Shown: piece by piece, positions 10,062 to 19,538 of the stretch
How positions within the stretch are numbered: the stretch's first letter is position 1
Layout of the letters: every line of letters begins with the position of its first letter
NCBI RefSeq assembly: GCF_026013905.1
Contig: NZ_CP110257.1
Location: 1,302,001 to 1,366,000 of the forward strand
Reading direction: 5' to 3'
DNA: 64,000 nucleotides
From: Schlegelella aquatica
Lineage (GTDB): Bacteria > Pseudomonadota > Gammaproteobacteria > Burkholderiales > Burkholderiaceae_C
Notes under the pieces: model-generated
Told to the model about the DNA's origin: nothing
The model's input: only the letters and a program-made list of their open reading frames with translations
The model's database searches: none
Translations under genes and position numbers: made by a program

Positions 10062-11960
10062 TCAGCGCCCGCGCAGGAAGAGGCCGTCCAGCTCCTTCAG
10101 CGTGAGCTGCCGCCATGTCGGGCGCCCGTGGTTGCACTGGTCGGCGCGCTCGGTGCGCTCCATCTCGCGCAGCAGGGCGTTCATCTCCTCGAGGGTCAGA
10201 CGCCGGTGGGCCCGCACCGCGCCGTGACAGGCCATGGTCGCGAGCAACTCGTGCTGCGCGCGCTCGATGACGTGGCTGGCGTCGTAGTGCGCGAGTTCGG
10301 CGAGCACGCTGCGGGCGAGTTCCACCACATCGGCTTGCGCCAGGGCCGCCGGCCGGGAGCGCACTGCGAGCGTCCCGGGCCCGAGCGGCGAGACGTCGAG
10401 TCCGAGCGTCAGCAGCGCCTCGCGGGCGCTCTCGGCGGTTGCGATCTCCGCCGGTGTGGCCGCGAAGGTGGCCGGAATCAAGAGCGGCTGGGCCTCGATG
10501 CGCTGTTCTGCCAGAAGGCGCTTGAGCCGCTCGTACACGATGCGCTCGTGGGCGGCGTGCATGTCCACGATCACCAATCCGTGCGCGTTCTCGGCCAGGA
10601 TGTACACACCGCCCAACTGAGCGATCGCGCGCCCCAGCGGCCAGTCGGGCCGGGGCTCGTCGGCGGCAGCGCAGGGCGTGTCCGCTTGTGCCGCAGGCAC
10701 CTCCAACCTGCGCGGCCAGGCGGCGCCGGGCTCGGCCGCGTGCAGCGCCAGCGCCTCCTGCCACGCGAGGCGCCCTTGCAGCTGCGCGCCGAAGGCGGCG
10801 ACGGGCTCTCGCACGACGGGGGGGGCCGAGAACGATCGGCCGCCGCCCGAGACCCATGCCGTCTCCGTCCCCGTCTGCGTCGCGGTTGCAGGCTGCGCAC
10901 CCGTGGAGGCCGTCGGCTGCGCGACGGGCCCCGCGGGGGCAGCGGCGGCCTGGGTGTGAGGCTGTGCGAGCGCCGCCTCCACCGCATGGCGGACGGCCTG
11001 ATGCACCTCCCGCGCGTCGCGGAAGCGCACCTCGATCTTCGTGGGGTGCACGTTCACGTCCACGCGATCGGGGGCGATGTCCAGCCGCAGCAGGTACACC
11101 GGCTGACGCGCTCCGTGCAACACGTCCTCGTAGGCGGCCCGCACGCCGTGCGCCAGCAGCTTGTCGCGCACGTAGCGGCCGTTGACGTAGAAGTACTGCT
11201 GGTCCGCACGCGAGCGGGCGGCCTCGGGCACGCCGGCATAGCCCGAGAGGGCGAGCGGGCCCACTCGGGCCTGCACTTCGCGTGCTCCTTCCATGAAGTC
11301 GGCGCCCAGCACATCGCGCACACGCTGCTCGAAGCTCGCGCGCCGCCACTGCTCCACCAAGCGGCCCTCATGCCAGACGGCGAAGGCCACGTCGGGGCGG
11401 GCCAGCGCGTGGCGGCGCACGGCCTCGATGCAGTGAGCGAGTTCGGTCGCGTCGGTCTTGAGGAACTTGCGCCGCGCCGGCGTGCTGAAGAACAGCTCCC
11501 GGACTTCCACGCTGGTGCCCACCCCGCGCGCCGCCGGGGCGAGCTCGCCGCTGCGTGCATCCAGCCGCCACGCATGATCGGCGCCCGCCGTGCGGCTCAG
11601 CACGGCCACCTCGGCGACGGACGCGATGGCGGCCAGCGCCTCGCCGCGGAATCCCATCGTGCTCACCGCCTCGAGCTCGGCCAGCGAGGCGATCTTGCTG
11701 GTCGCGTGCCGCTTGAGCGCCATGGGCAGCTCGTCAGCCGGGATGCCGATGCCGTCGTCCTCGACCAAGATCGCGCGCACGCCCCCGGCAACGAGCCTGA
11801 CCGTGATCTCCGTCGCACCCGCATCCAGCGCGTTGTCCACCAGTTCGCGCACCACGGAGGCCGGCCGCTCGACCACCTCGCCGGCGGCGATTTGGCTGAT
11901 CAGCTCGTCCGGCAGCTCTCGGATCGGGCGACGCGGGCTCGGCTGGGGCAGGGCACTCAT
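10062..11960 (-). CDS. mutL: DNA mismatch repair protein MutL
   Basis: A 632-residue MutL. The GHKL ATPase motifs ELVDNALDAGA, EDDGIGI and MGFRGEALAAI lie in the first 110 residues. A Pro/Ala-rich linker of roughly 100 residues joins it to the C-terminal dimerisation domain. That domain contains DMHAAHERIVYE, which fits the MutL endonuclease pattern DQHAx2Ex4E except for Met in place of Gln, so this MutL is probably a nicking enzyme, consistent with lineages lacking MutH. ATG 11960 is chosen because the family core begins shortly after it. MutS is encoded at 29080-31701. Confidence 0.97.
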   Translation of the reverse strand: MSALPQPSPRRPIRELPDELISQIAAGEVVERPASVVRELVDNALDAGATEITVRLVAGGVRAILVEDDGIGIPADELPMALKRHATSKIASLAELEAVSTMGFRGEALAAIASVAEVAVLSRTAGADHAWRLDARSGELAPAARGVGTSVEVRELFFSTPARRKFLKTDATELAHCIEAVRRHALARPDVAFAVWHEGRLVEQWRRASFEQRVRDVLGADFMEGAREVQARVGPLALSGYAGVPEAARSRADQQYFYVNGRYVRDKLLAHGVRAAYEDVLHGARQPVYLLRLDIAPDRVDVNVHPTKIEVRFRDAREVHQAVRHAVEAALAQPHTQAAAAPAGPVAQPTASTGAQPATATQTGTETAWVSGGGRSFSAPPVVREPVAAFGAQLQGRLAWQEALALHAAEPGAAWPRRLEVPAAQADTPCAAADEPRPDWPLGRAIAQLGGVYILAENAHGLVIVDMHAAHERIVYERLKRLLAEQRIEAQPLLIPATFAATPAEIATAESAREALLTLGLDVSPLGPGTLAVRSRPAALAQADVVELARSVLAELAHYDASHVIERAQHELLATMACHGAVRAHRRLTLEEMNALLREMERTERADQCNHGRPTWRQLTLKELDGLFLRGR

Positions 11961-12049
11961 CGCCGCGATTCTATTGATTTGCCGGTCCAGGGACGGCCAC
12001 TCCCGGGGGCATTGGGCGTCGGGGAGGGTGCGCACCCGATAATCGGCCG

Positions 12050-12712
12050 ATGGACATTGTCGCGTTCCTGATCGATTTCATCCTGCACGTCGACGCGCAC
12101 CTCGCCGAATTCGTCGCCCACTACGGCGCCTGGGTGTATGCGCTGCTGTTTCTCATCGTCTTCGTCGAGACGGGGCTGGTCGTCATGCCCTTTCTGCCGG
12201 GCGACTCGCTGCTGTTCGTCGTCGGAGCGCTGTGCGGGGCCGGCGTGATGAACCTGCCGCTGGCGATGATCCTGCTGCTCGTGGCGGCCATCGCCGGCGA
12301 CCAGATCAACTACACCATCGGGCGCTACGTCGGGCCCAAGGTGTTCCGGTGGGAGCAGTCGCGCTTCTTCAACCGCGCTGCGTTCGACCAGGCTCATGCC
12401 TTCTACGAACGCTATGGGGGCATCACGATCGTGCTCGCGCGCTTCATGCCCTTCATCCGCACCTTCGCGCCGTTCGTGGCCGGCGTGGCGGAGATGAGCC
12501 GCGGCAAGTTCACGTTCTACAACGTGCTCGGTGCCGTGCTGTGGGTGTGCGGTCTCACGACGGCAGGGTACCTGTTCGGCAACCTGCCCATCGTGCAGGA
12601 GAACCTGAGCCTCATCATCTGGGCGCTGTTCATCGTGCCCGGCCTGGTGGCGATCTTCGGCGCCTGGCGGGGCCGCCGCGCCGCGGCGCTGGCCGAGCGC
12701 AGCAGCGGGTGA
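12050..12712 (+). CDS. DedA-family membrane protein
   Basis: A 220-residue integral membrane protein with the DedA/SNARE-associated signature: hydrophobic N-terminal helices, the acidic ETGLVVMPFLPGDSLLF segment, GDQINYTIGRYVG, and RFMPFIRTFAPFVAGV, containing the conserved Arg residues. DedA proteins act as lipid scramblases or flippases, for example for undecaprenyl phosphate or phospholipid, and affect pH and drug tolerance. It is transcribed opposite to mutL on its left and amiC on its right, breaking an otherwise minus-strand amiC-mutL order. Confidence 0.9.
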   Translation: MDIVAFLIDFILHVDAHLAEFVAHYGAWVYALLFLIVFVETGLVVMPFLPGDSLLFVVGALCGAGVMNLPLAMILLLVAAIAGDQINYTIGRYVGPKVFRWEQSRFFNRAAFDQAHAFYERYGGITIVLARFMPFIRTFAPFVAGVAEMSRGKFTFYNVLGAVLWVCGLTTAGYLFGNLPIVQENLSLIIWALFIVPGLVAIFGAWRGRRAAALAERSSG

Positions 12713-12819
12713 AGGGGCGGGCGCGACGCACCTGACGAGGCGGGTTCGCGCCGGCGGGGGCTTGTCGCGCCGGTCGCGATGCGCGAGGCCCGCGCCTCAC
12801 CGCTCACGACGGCGGATTG

Positions 12820-14151
12820 TCACAGTTGACGATTGCGTGCCAGCGGCGGATTCTTGGCGAAGTAGCGCCGGATGCCGCTCATCATCGCGTCCACCAACTC
12901 GTCCTGGTAGCGCGGGTCCCGCAGCTTCGCTTCTTCCTCCGGGTTGGAGATGAAGGCCGTCTCGACGAGGATCGACGGGATGTCGGGCGCCTTCAGCACG
13001 GCAAAGCCCGCTTGCTCGACCCGGCGCTTGTGCAAGCGGCCCACCCGGCTGATCTGTCCCAGCACTTCGCTGCCGAGCTTGAGGCTGTCGTTGATCTGCG
13101 CGGTGGTGGACATGTCGAGCAACGCGCGCATCACGTGCGCGTCGTTGTGGCGGAGGTTGGCTCCTCCCACCAGGTCGGCGGCGTTCTCCTTGTTGGCGAG
13201 CCAGCGCGCTGCGGTGCTGGTGGCGCCCCGGTCGGACAGCGCGAAGACCGAGGCACCGCGCGCATGCGGGGTGATGAAGGCGTCGGCGTGGATCGAGATG
13301 AACAGGTCCGCCTGCACCCGGCGGGCCTTCTCGACGCGCTGGTGCAGGGGCACGAAGAAGTCCGCGTCGCGCGTCATCATCGCCCGCATGTTGGGCTGCG
13401 CATTGATGTGGTCGCGCAGCTTGCGGGCGATCTGGAGCACCACGTCCTTTTCCTTCAGCCCGCTCGGGCCGATGGCGCCCGGGTCTTCGCCGCCGTGGCC
13501 CGGGTCGAGTGCCACGATGACGAGGCGGTCGATCTTGCTCTTCGTCTTGGCGTCCACCGGCTCGCGGGGGGTGAGGGGAGCGGGGGCCGGGGCCGGGGTG
13601 GGCGCCGTCGCGACCGAGGGCGAGCGGTTCATGCGGTCGATGAACTCGCCCAGGGCGTCGTTGATGGCCGACTGCGCCTGCCGCTCGGCCTGCTCCTTCT
13701 CGCGGATGAGCGCGAGCAGCGGATCGGGTGCGACCGTGGGAAAGAGGTCGAACACCAGCCGGTGGTTGTAGGCGGCCACCGGCGGCAAAGTGAACACCTG
13801 CGGGTCCACGAGCTGCTTGAGGTCGATGACCAGGCGCACCACGCGCGGCTGGTTCTGCCCGATGCGGATGCCGGCGATGTAGGGGTCGTCGGGCAGCACC
13901 TTGCCGACCAGCTCCCGCAGCTGCGGGCTGAGCTCGAGCCCCTCGATGTCGATCACCACCCGCGGCGGGTCCTCCATCAGGAAGTGACGGGCCTGCAACT
14001 GCACATCGCTTTCGAGCGTGACGCGGGTGTAGTCGGTGGCCGGCCAGACCCGCACGGCGACGATGTTCGCGCCCCACACGAGGCCGGGCGCAGACAGCAG
14101 CAGCGCGAGGCTGCCGGTGGAGCGTAACAATCGGCGTCGGCTTTCGATCAT
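12820..14151 (-). CDS. amiC: N-acetylmuramoyl-L-alanine amidase AmiC
   Basis: A 443-residue periplasmic amidase that cleaves septal peptidoglycan during daughter-cell separation. The N-terminus MIESRRRLLRS is a twin-arginine-like signal. An AMIN domain follows (residues 30-125), then a Pro/Ala linker, then the Amidase_3 zinc domain with DPGHGGEDPGAIG, SIHADAF and ETAFISNPEEE. The start at 14151 shares ATGA with the end of tsaE, so the two are coupled. AmiC normally needs activation by an EnvC/NlpD-type LytM protein, not seen in this window. Confidence 0.95.
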   Translation of the reverse strand: MIESRRRLLRSTGSLALLLSAPGLVWGANIVAVRVWPATDYTRVTLESDVQLQARHFLMEDPPRVVIDIEGLELSPQLRELVGKVLPDDPYIAGIRIGQNQPRVVRLVIDLKQLVDPQVFTLPPVAAYNHRLVFDLFPTVAPDPLLALIREKEQAERQAQSAINDALGEFIDRMNRSPSVATAPTPAPAPAPLTPREPVDAKTKSKIDRLVIVALDPGHGGEDPGAIGPSGLKEKDVVLQIARKLRDHINAQPNMRAMMTRDADFFVPLHQRVEKARRVQADLFISIHADAFITPHARGASVFALSDRGATSTAARWLANKENAADLVGGANLRHNDAHVMRALLDMSTTAQINDSLKLGSEVLGQISRVGRLHKRRVEQAGFAVLKAPDIPSILVETAFISNPEEEAKLRDPRYQDELVDAMMSGIRRYFAKNPPLARNRQL

Positions 14152-14639
14152 GCGTCGTGGCAGGCGGCCAGCAAGGAGCGGCCGCGGTCGGTATGGGCGG
14201 TGGCCGTGACCTCGCGTTGATCGTCGGCCCCGATGCTCAGTTCCAGTCGCAAGTCCGGTGCCGGCAGCATGCCTTGTGCCTTCTCGGCCCACTCGACCAG
14301 CTTGAGGCCGGGCGCGGCGAACACGTCGCGCAAGCCCGCGTCTTCCCACTCGCGAGGATCGTCGAAGCGATAGAAGTCGAAATGGCTGATCGAGAACCCG
14401 CCGGGCAGGGTGTAAGGTTCCATCACCGCGTAGGTGGGGCTCTTGATCCTGCCGGTCACGCCGAGCGCGCGCAGCAGGTGGCGCACGAAGGTCGTCTTGC
14501 CCGCACCGAGCGGGCCGTGCAGTTCCACGCAGGCGTCCCGCAGCTCGGGCCGCGCCGCCAGCCGGCGCGCACACGCCTCGCACGCCGCCTCATCGCGCCA
14601 GCGCAGGTGTCGGGTTTCTAGAATCGCGGAATGCAGCAT
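14148..14639 (-). CDS. tsaE: tRNA threonylcarbamoyladenosine biosynthesis ATPase TsaE
   Basis: TsaE is the ATPase partner of TsaB/TsaD in making t6A37 in tRNA. The 163-residue protein has Walker A GPLGAGKTTFVRHLL, a switch region SPTYAVMEPYTL, HFDFYRFDD and LVEWAEKA, all diagnostic. The start chosen is ATG 14639 (MLHSAILETRHLRW). This start codon lies inside the first codons of queG on the opposite strand, so the two reading frames overlap head to head by 9 bp. The 3' end overlaps amiC by 4 bp. Confidence 0.93.
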   Translation of the reverse strand: MLHSAILETRHLRWRDEAACEACARRLAARPELRDACVELHGPLGAGKTTFVRHLLRALGVTGRIKSPTYAVMEPYTLPGGFSISHFDFYRFDDPREWEDAGLRDVFAAPGLKLVEWAEKAQGMLPAPDLRLELSIGADDQREVTATAHTDRGRSLLAACHDA

Positions 14640-15734
14640 CGATCCCCTGTCGTCGCCCAACCGCACGTCGACCCCGCCGACGTGGTTGCGCAGCTGCGCA
14701 CGTGGGCGCACGAGCTGGGATTTTCACAGATCGGGGTGAGCGGCGTCGACCTGCGGGACGCCGAGCCCGGGCTGCTCGCGTGGCTTGCACGAGGGTTTCA
14801 CGGTTCGATGCACTACATGGCGTCGCACGGGCTCAAGCGCGCGCGCCCGGCCGAGCTGGTGCCGGGCACCGTCAGCGTCGTGACCGCGCGCATGGACTAC
14901 CTGCCTCGTGGCACGCCCGACGGCTGGCAGCGCATCGAGTTCGACCGGCTCGCGCGTGGGGCCGAGGCGACGGTCTCGATCTATGCCCGGGGGCGCGACT
15001 ATCACAAGGTGCTGCGCCAGCGGTTGCAGAAGCTGGCCGACCGCCTCGCCGCGCACATCGGGCCCTTCGGCCACCGCGTGTTCACCGACTCGGCGCCGGT
15101 GCTGGAGGTCGAGCTGGCGACGCGCAGCGGGTTGGGCTGGCGCGGCAAGCACACCCTGGCGCTCGACCGCCAGGGGGGCTCGATGTTCTTCCTGGGCGAG
15201 ATCTTCGTCGATCTCGCATTGCCCGTCACGCCGCCCGTCTCGGCCCATTGCGGCCGGTGCACTGCGTGCCTGGAGGCTTGCCCCACGCGCGCCATCGTCG
15301 AGCCGTACCGCGTCGACGCGCGGCGCTGCATCTCCTACCTCACGATCGAGCACGACGGCCCGATCCCGGTGGACCTGCGCCCCGCGATGGGAAACCGCGT
15401 CTACGGCTGTGACGACTGCCAGCTCGTCTGCCCCTGGAACAAGTACGCCACCCCCAGCCGCCTGCCGGACTTCGACCCCCGCGAGCCTTGGAGGACGCCG
15501 ACACTGCTCGGTCTGTGGTCGTGGACGCAGGAGGAATTCCTGCGCCACACCGAGGGCAGCCCGATCCGGCGCATCGGCTATGAGCGCTGGCGGCGCAACC
15601 TCGCCGTGGCACTGGGCAACGCTTGGCGTGCGACGCGCGACGAGAGCGTGCGCCGCGCCCTCGTGGCCGCCCGCGAGGCGGCCTCGCCGCTCGTGCGCGA
15701 GCACATCGACTGGGCGCTGGAGGTGGGGCGCTGA
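14631..15734 (+). CDS. queG: Epoxyqueuosine reductase QueG
   Basis: QueG reduces epoxyqueuosine to queuosine in tRNA using cobalamin and two [4Fe-4S] clusters. The 367-residue protein shows the expected cobalamin-fold N-terminal half and two ferredoxin-type motifs: CGRCTACLEACPTRAI and CDDCQLVCPWNKYA. The C-terminal tail has helical HEAT-like content, a little short. The start ATG 14631 overlaps the divergent tsaE start; the next candidate starts are less good. It is isolated in orientation, followed by the convergent AEC carrier. Confidence 0.95.
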   Translation: MQHRSPVVAQPHVDPADVVAQLRTWAHELGFSQIGVSGVDLRDAEPGLLAWLARGFHGSMHYMASHGLKRARPAELVPGTVSVVTARMDYLPRGTPDGWQRIEFDRLARGAEATVSIYARGRDYHKVLRQRLQKLADRLAAHIGPFGHRVFTDSAPVLEVELATRSGLGWRGKHTLALDRQGGSMFFLGEIFVDLALPVTPPVSAHCGRCTACLEACPTRAIVEPYRVDARRCISYLTIEHDGPIPVDLRPAMGNRVYGCDDCQLVCPWNKYATPSRLPDFDPREPWRTPTLLGLWSWTQEEFLRHTEGSPIRRIGYERWRRNLAVALGNAWRATRDESVRRALVAAREAASPLVREHIDWALEVGR

Positions 15735-15810
15735 GGGGCACGCAGGCGCCGGGCGCGCAACGCTTGGCAAGCCGTCGTGTCGCTTGCCGGGAGCATTGCG
15801 CTTGGCCCGC

Positions 15811-16713
15811 TCACGCGAGGTGCCGCCAGGCTGCGAGCCAAAGGGGGATCGAGGCCATGCCGAGCAGCGTCGAGACGGTGACGAGGCCCGCCACGTAGGG
15901 CCCGTTGCCACCCATGCGCAGCGCCAGCACGTAGGCGCTGGAGGCTGTGGGCATCGCGGCGAAGGCCACGACGACCGGTTGTTGGGCCGCGGGCACCCGC
16001 AGCAGAGCGATCAAGCCGAACGCCACCAGCGGCAACACGACATGCCGGATGCCCAGGAGCGCGGCGGCCAACCGCGGCGCAGCCCACAGCCCGCCCAGCT
16101 GCAGCCCGGCCCCGACCGTCATCAGGCCCAAGGCGAGCGCGGCCTGGCCCATGCGCTGCAGGGCGGGGGCGACAGGCTCGGGCACGCGCAGGCCGAGCAG
16201 GTTGGCGGTCAGGCCGGCCAGCGTGCTGAGGATCAGTGGGTTGCGCAGCACCTCCTGCCAGAAGCGGTGCCCGCCCTGCCGGGCCAGCGGATACACCGCG
16301 CCGAAGTTGCACAGGGGCACACACACCGCGACGAGCATCGCCGTCCACGCGACGCCTGCCGGGCCGGCCAGCTTGTCGGCCAGCGCCAGCGCGACATAGG
16401 AATTGAACCGGAATGCCACTTGCGCACCGGAGGCATGCGCGACGGGGTCGACGCCGGGCACCGCCTTCAACGCATAGCTCATCGCGATGCCGGTGCCCAC
16501 GACCCCCAGCCCCGCCACGACGAGCGGCAGGGTTTCGCCGAAGGCGAGCGGGCTGCGCACGATGGAGTGGAACAGCAGCACCGGGAACAGCAGGTAATAC
16601 ACCAGCCGTTCGACGCCGTCCCACACGCTGCGGCCCAGCGGGGTATGGCGGCACACGAGGAAGCCCGAGACGATGAGGAGGAAGTCCGGAAGCAGGAGCA
16701 GGGCGTCTGACAT
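15811..16713 (-). CDS. AEC-family (auxin efflux carrier-type) permease
   Basis: A 300-residue membrane protein with about ten hydrophobic helices. Hallmarks of the AEC family are the N-terminal half PDFLLIVSGFLVCRH, the RNPLILSTLAGLTANLLGL segment between the two halves and the late MPTASSAYVLALRMGG. Members move malate, malonate or other carboxylates, or are uncharacterised. It faces queG (convergent) on one side and is divergent from a Bug carboxylate receptor on the other. A functional link with that receptor is only a guess. Confidence 0.85.
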   Translation of the reverse strand: MSDALLLLPDFLLIVSGFLVCRHTPLGRSVWDGVERLVYYLLFPVLLFHSIVRSPLAFGETLPLVVAGLGVVGTGIAMSYALKAVPGVDPVAHASGAQVAFRFNSYVALALADKLAGPAGVAWTAMLVAVCVPLCNFGAVYPLARQGGHRFWQEVLRNPLILSTLAGLTANLLGLRVPEPVAPALQRMGQAALALGLMTVGAGLQLGGLWAAPRLAAALLGIRHVVLPLVAFGLIALLRVPAAQQPVVVAFAAMPTASSAYVLALRMGGNGPYVAGLVTVSTLLGMASIPLWLAAWRHLA

Positions 16714-16911
16714 CGGCGCAAGCCTACCAGCGCGCTCGCCATTGCCAACGCCGCCACCCCGGGGTCACCCGATGCGTAGTTCCCACAATCCAGCCGGTGC
16801 GCCGGGTGGCTCAGCATTGCGCCAGCGGACCGATGGCCGCGCGGCCAGGGTCACCCTCTGGTACGCTTCGCCCCGGTCCGATACTCCCATCGAACAAGGA
16901 GACGCATCACA

Positions 16912-17883
16912 ATGCAGCGCAGACTGATCTTGGCCGTCATGGCCCTGCCGTTGGCCCTGGCCGCCGGCTCCGTATGGTCGCAGGCCTATCCGGCCAAGCC
17001 GGTGCGCCTGATCGTGCCCTTCGCGCCAGGCGGTACCACCGACATCATCGCCCGTGTCGTGGCTGACAAGATCCAGCCCGCCCTGGGGCAGCAGATGATC
17101 GTGGACAACCGGGGCGGCGGCGGTGGCATCATCGGCGCGGCCGAGATCGCCAAGGCGCAGCCGGACGGCTACACGCTGGGCATGGCCACCGTCTCCACGA
17201 CGGCCTCCAATCCGGCCATCAACCCCAAGACGCCCTACAACCCGCTCACCGACTTCACCTCCATCATCAACATCGCGGCCACGCCGAACGTGATCGCGGT
17301 GCACCCGAGCTTCCCCGCCAAGGACTACAAGGGCTTCCTCGCCGAACTCAAGAGGAACCCGGGCAAGTACTCCTACGCGAGCTCGGGCACCGGCGGCATC
17401 GGCCATCTGCAGATGGAGCTGTTCAAGTCGCTGTCGGGCACCTTCGTCACGCACATCCCGTACCGCGGCGCAGGCCCGGCGCTCAACGACACCGTCGCGG
17501 GCCAGGTGCCGATCATCTTCGACAACCTGCCCTCGGCGCTGCCCTTCATCAAGGACGGCCGGCTGATCCCCATCGTGGTCGCGGCGCCGGAGCGCCTCGC
17601 GGTTCTGCCCAACGTGCCGACCTTCAAGGAAGTGGGCCTCGAGCCGGTGAACCGGATGGCCTACTACGGCATCCATGGGCCCAAGGGGCTGCCCAAGGAG
17701 GTGGTGGACAAGGTCCACGCGGCGGTCAAGAAGACGCTGGAGGTCCCCGAGGTGCGCAAGCGCATCGAGGACACCGGCTCCATCATCGTGGGCAACACCC
17801 CGGACCAGTTCGCCGCGCAGACGCGGGCCGAGTTCGAGGTGTACAAGAAGGTCGTCGAGCGCCAGAAGCTCAAGCTCGACTGA
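16912..17883 (+). CDS. Bug-family tripartite tricarboxylate transporter receptor
   Basis: A 323-residue periplasmic binding protein. The signal peptide spans residues 1-23 and is cleaved after VWSQA. The body begins [19 protein letters not shown], the near-universal opening of Bug/TctC receptors, and has [13 protein letters not shown] and [17 protein letters not shown], family signatures of the ligand pocket. Bug proteins are greatly expanded in Burkholderiales and mostly act without a neighbouring TctAB permease, as here. The ligand is unknown. A ribosome site AAGGAG lies just upstream, and a strong terminator follows. Confidence 0.93.
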   Translation: MQRRLILAVMALPLALAAGSVWSQAYPAKPVRLIVPFAPGGTTDIIARVVADKIQPALGQQMIVDNRGGGGGIIGAAEIAKAQPDGYTLGMATVSTTASNPAINPKTPYNPLTDFTSIINIAATPNVIAVHPSFPAKDYKGFLAELKRNPGKYSYASSGTGGIGHLQMELFKSLSGTFVTHIPYRGAGPALNDTVAGQVPIIFDNLPSALPFIKDGRLIPIVVAAPERLAVLPNVPTFKEVGLEPVNRMAYYGIHGPKGLPKEVVDKVHAAVKKTLEVPEVRKRIEDTGSIIVGNTPDQFAAQTRAEFEVYKKVVERQKLKLD

Positions 17884-17904
17884 ACGTCGCCTCTGCCCAT
17901 CGAC

Positions 17905-17941
17905 AGGCCACGCGTCCGGGTTCGGGCGGGTGGCCTTTTTT
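17905..17941 (+). terminator. Rho-independent terminator after the Bug receptor gene
   Basis: Inverted repeat AGGCCAC ... GTGGCCT with a GC-rich loop, directly followed by a run of T (17936-17941). It lies 21 bp after the Bug stop codon and just before xerD. Its overlap with a possible TTG start of xerD at 17940 favours the GTG at 17952 as the xerD start. Confidence 0.85.
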
Positions 17942-17951
17942 GCCTAGGCCC

Positions 17952-18845
17952 GTGCACCCCGACAGCCTCGCCCAGATCGACCGCTTCATCGACGCCCTGT
18001 GGATCGAGGAAGGGCTCTCGGCCAACACGCTGGCGGCGTACCGGCGCGACTTGAGGCTCTATGCCGGCTGGCTGCACGGCGCGACGGCCAAGTCCATCGA
18101 GCAGACCACGGAGGTGGACCTGCGCGCCTACGCGGTGCACCGGGCGGCGGACAAGGCCACATCGGCCAACCGGCGCCTCGCGGTGTTCCGGCGCTTCTTC
18201 CGCTGGGCCCTGCGCGAACGACTCGTGCAGGCGGACCCGACCCTCAAGCTGGCCACCGCGCGCCGGCCCTTGCGTGTGCCCAAGACGCTCTCGGAGTCGC
18301 AGGTCGAGGCCTTGCTGGATGCGCCCGACGCGAGTGCACCTCTGGGGCTGCGCGACCGCACCATGCTGGAGCTGATGTACGCGAGCGGCTTGCGCGTGAG
18401 CGAACTCGTCACGCTCAAGACGGTGCACGTGGGGCTGGACGAGGGCGCGCTGCGCGTGATGGGCAAGGGCAGCAAGGAGCGCCTCGTGCCCTTCGGCGAG
18501 GAGGCCCATCAGTGGGTGCGCCGCTACCTGGCCGAAGGGCGTCCGGCCATCCTGGCCGGCCGGGCCAGCGACGCCTTGTTCGTCACGCGGCTGGGCGAAC
18601 CGATGACGCGGCAGATGTTCTGGAAGCTGGTGAAGAAGTACGCGCTGCAGGCCGGCATCCTCGCGCCCATCTCGCCGCACGTGCTGCGCCACGCGTTCGC
18701 GACGCACCTGCTCAACCACGGCGCAGACCTGCGGGCCGTACAGATGCTGCTGGGGCATGCGGACATCTCGACCACGCAGATCTACACGCACGTGGCGCGC
18801 GAGCGGCTCAAGGCGCTGCACGCCAGGCACCATCCGCGCGGGTGA
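17952..18845 (+). CDS. xerD: Tyrosine recombinase XerD
   Basis: XerD with XerC resolves chromosome dimers at dif. From GTG 17952 the protein is 297 residues, close to the usual 298. The N-terminal SAM-like core-binding domain begins SLAQIDRFIDALW. The catalytic domain carries the Arg in YASGLRVSELV, Lys in GKGSKERLVP, HxxR in SPHVLRHAFATHLLNHGADLR, His/Trp position in LLGHADIST and the nucleophilic Tyr in TQIYTHV. A TTG start at 17940 would lie inside the terminator. It is housekeeping and not a phage integrase: no att site or cargo is visible. Confidence 0.95.
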   Translation: MHPDSLAQIDRFIDALWIEEGLSANTLAAYRRDLRLYAGWLHGATAKSIEQTTEVDLRAYAVHRAADKATSANRRLAVFRRFFRWALRERLVQADPTLKLATARRPLRVPKTLSESQVEALLDAPDASAPLGLRDRTMLELMYASGLRVSELVTLKTVHVGLDEGALRVMGKGSKERLVPFGEEAHQWVRRYLAEGRPAILAGRASDALFVTRLGEPMTRQMFWKLVKKYALQAGILAPISPHVLRHAFATHLLNHGADLRAVQMLLGHADISTTQIYTHVARERLKALHARHHPRG

Positions 18846-18867
18846 GAAGGCGCGACAATCGCGCCCC

Positions 18868-19461
18868 ATGGATCACACCTTCCTTTCTGCCTTCATCTTG
18901 CTGCTGCTGGTGCTGGACCCGTTCGGCAGCCTGCCCATCTTCATCTCGGTCATGCGCGGCGTGGCGCCCGAGCGCCGGCGCTGGGTGGCGCTGCGGGAGG
19001 TCGTGCTCGCCTTCGTCGCGCTGCTGGTGTTCATGCTGGCCGGGGATGCCTTCCTGCGCGTGATGCACCTGAGCGAGCGTTCGCTCGAAGTGGCCGGAGG
19101 CGTGATCCTGCTGATGATCTCGATCCGCATGATCTTTTCCTCCGGCGAGTCCATCTACGCGGCCGAGGGCGGCCGCGAGCCGTTCATCTTTCCGTTGGCG
19201 ATCCCGCTGATGGCGGGGCCCTCGGCCATGGCGACCGTGCTGCTCCTGGCGGCACGGCAGCCGGAGCGGCTGGTGGAGTGGGTCGGGGCCCTGACGGCGG
19301 CGATGGCGGTGTGCGGCCTCGTGCTGCTTGCGGCGGACCGCATCCGACGGCTCCTCGGCGATTCGGTCGTCAACGCCCTCGAGAAGCTGATGGGCCTGGT
19401 GCTCACCGCGATCTCGGTCGAGATGATCCTTGCGGGCCTCAAGCGCTACTTCCTGGGCTGA
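18868..19461 (+). CDS. MarC-family integral membrane protein
   Basis: A 197-residue protein with six predicted helices. The family pattern is clear: LLLLVLDPFGSLPIFISV in the first helix, GGVILLMISIRMIF, FPLAIPLMAGPSAMATVLLLA and the closing LTAISVEMILAGLKRYF. MarC/UPF0056 members are NAAT-like membrane proteins of uncertain function, and the original link to multiple antibiotic resistance was not upheld. It follows xerD by 22 bp and may share its transcript. Confidence 0.9.
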   Translation: MDHTFLSAFILLLLVLDPFGSLPIFISVMRGVAPERRRWVALREVVLAFVALLVFMLAGDAFLRVMHLSERSLEVAGGVILLMISIRMIFSSGESIYAAEGGREPFIFPLAIPLMAGPSAMATVLLLAARQPERLVEWVGALTAAMAVCGLVLLAADRIRRLLGDSVVNALEKLMGLVLTAISVEMILAGLKRYFLG

Positions 19462-19538
19462 GAAAGGGCGACACGGCGCGGCCGGTCCTCCCCCGGGGCG
19501 GCCAGGCGACGGTCGTTGCGCCCGTCTTCGCGCCGGGC

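Noticed and set aside
17940..17951. XerD start at TTG 17940
   Set aside because: The codon overlaps the T-run of the Bug terminator, and the GTG at 17952 gives the usual XerD length.
17952..18845. Phage or integrative-element integrase
   Set aside because: Sequence and length fit chromosomal XerD, and there is no tRNA, att repeat or cargo nearby.
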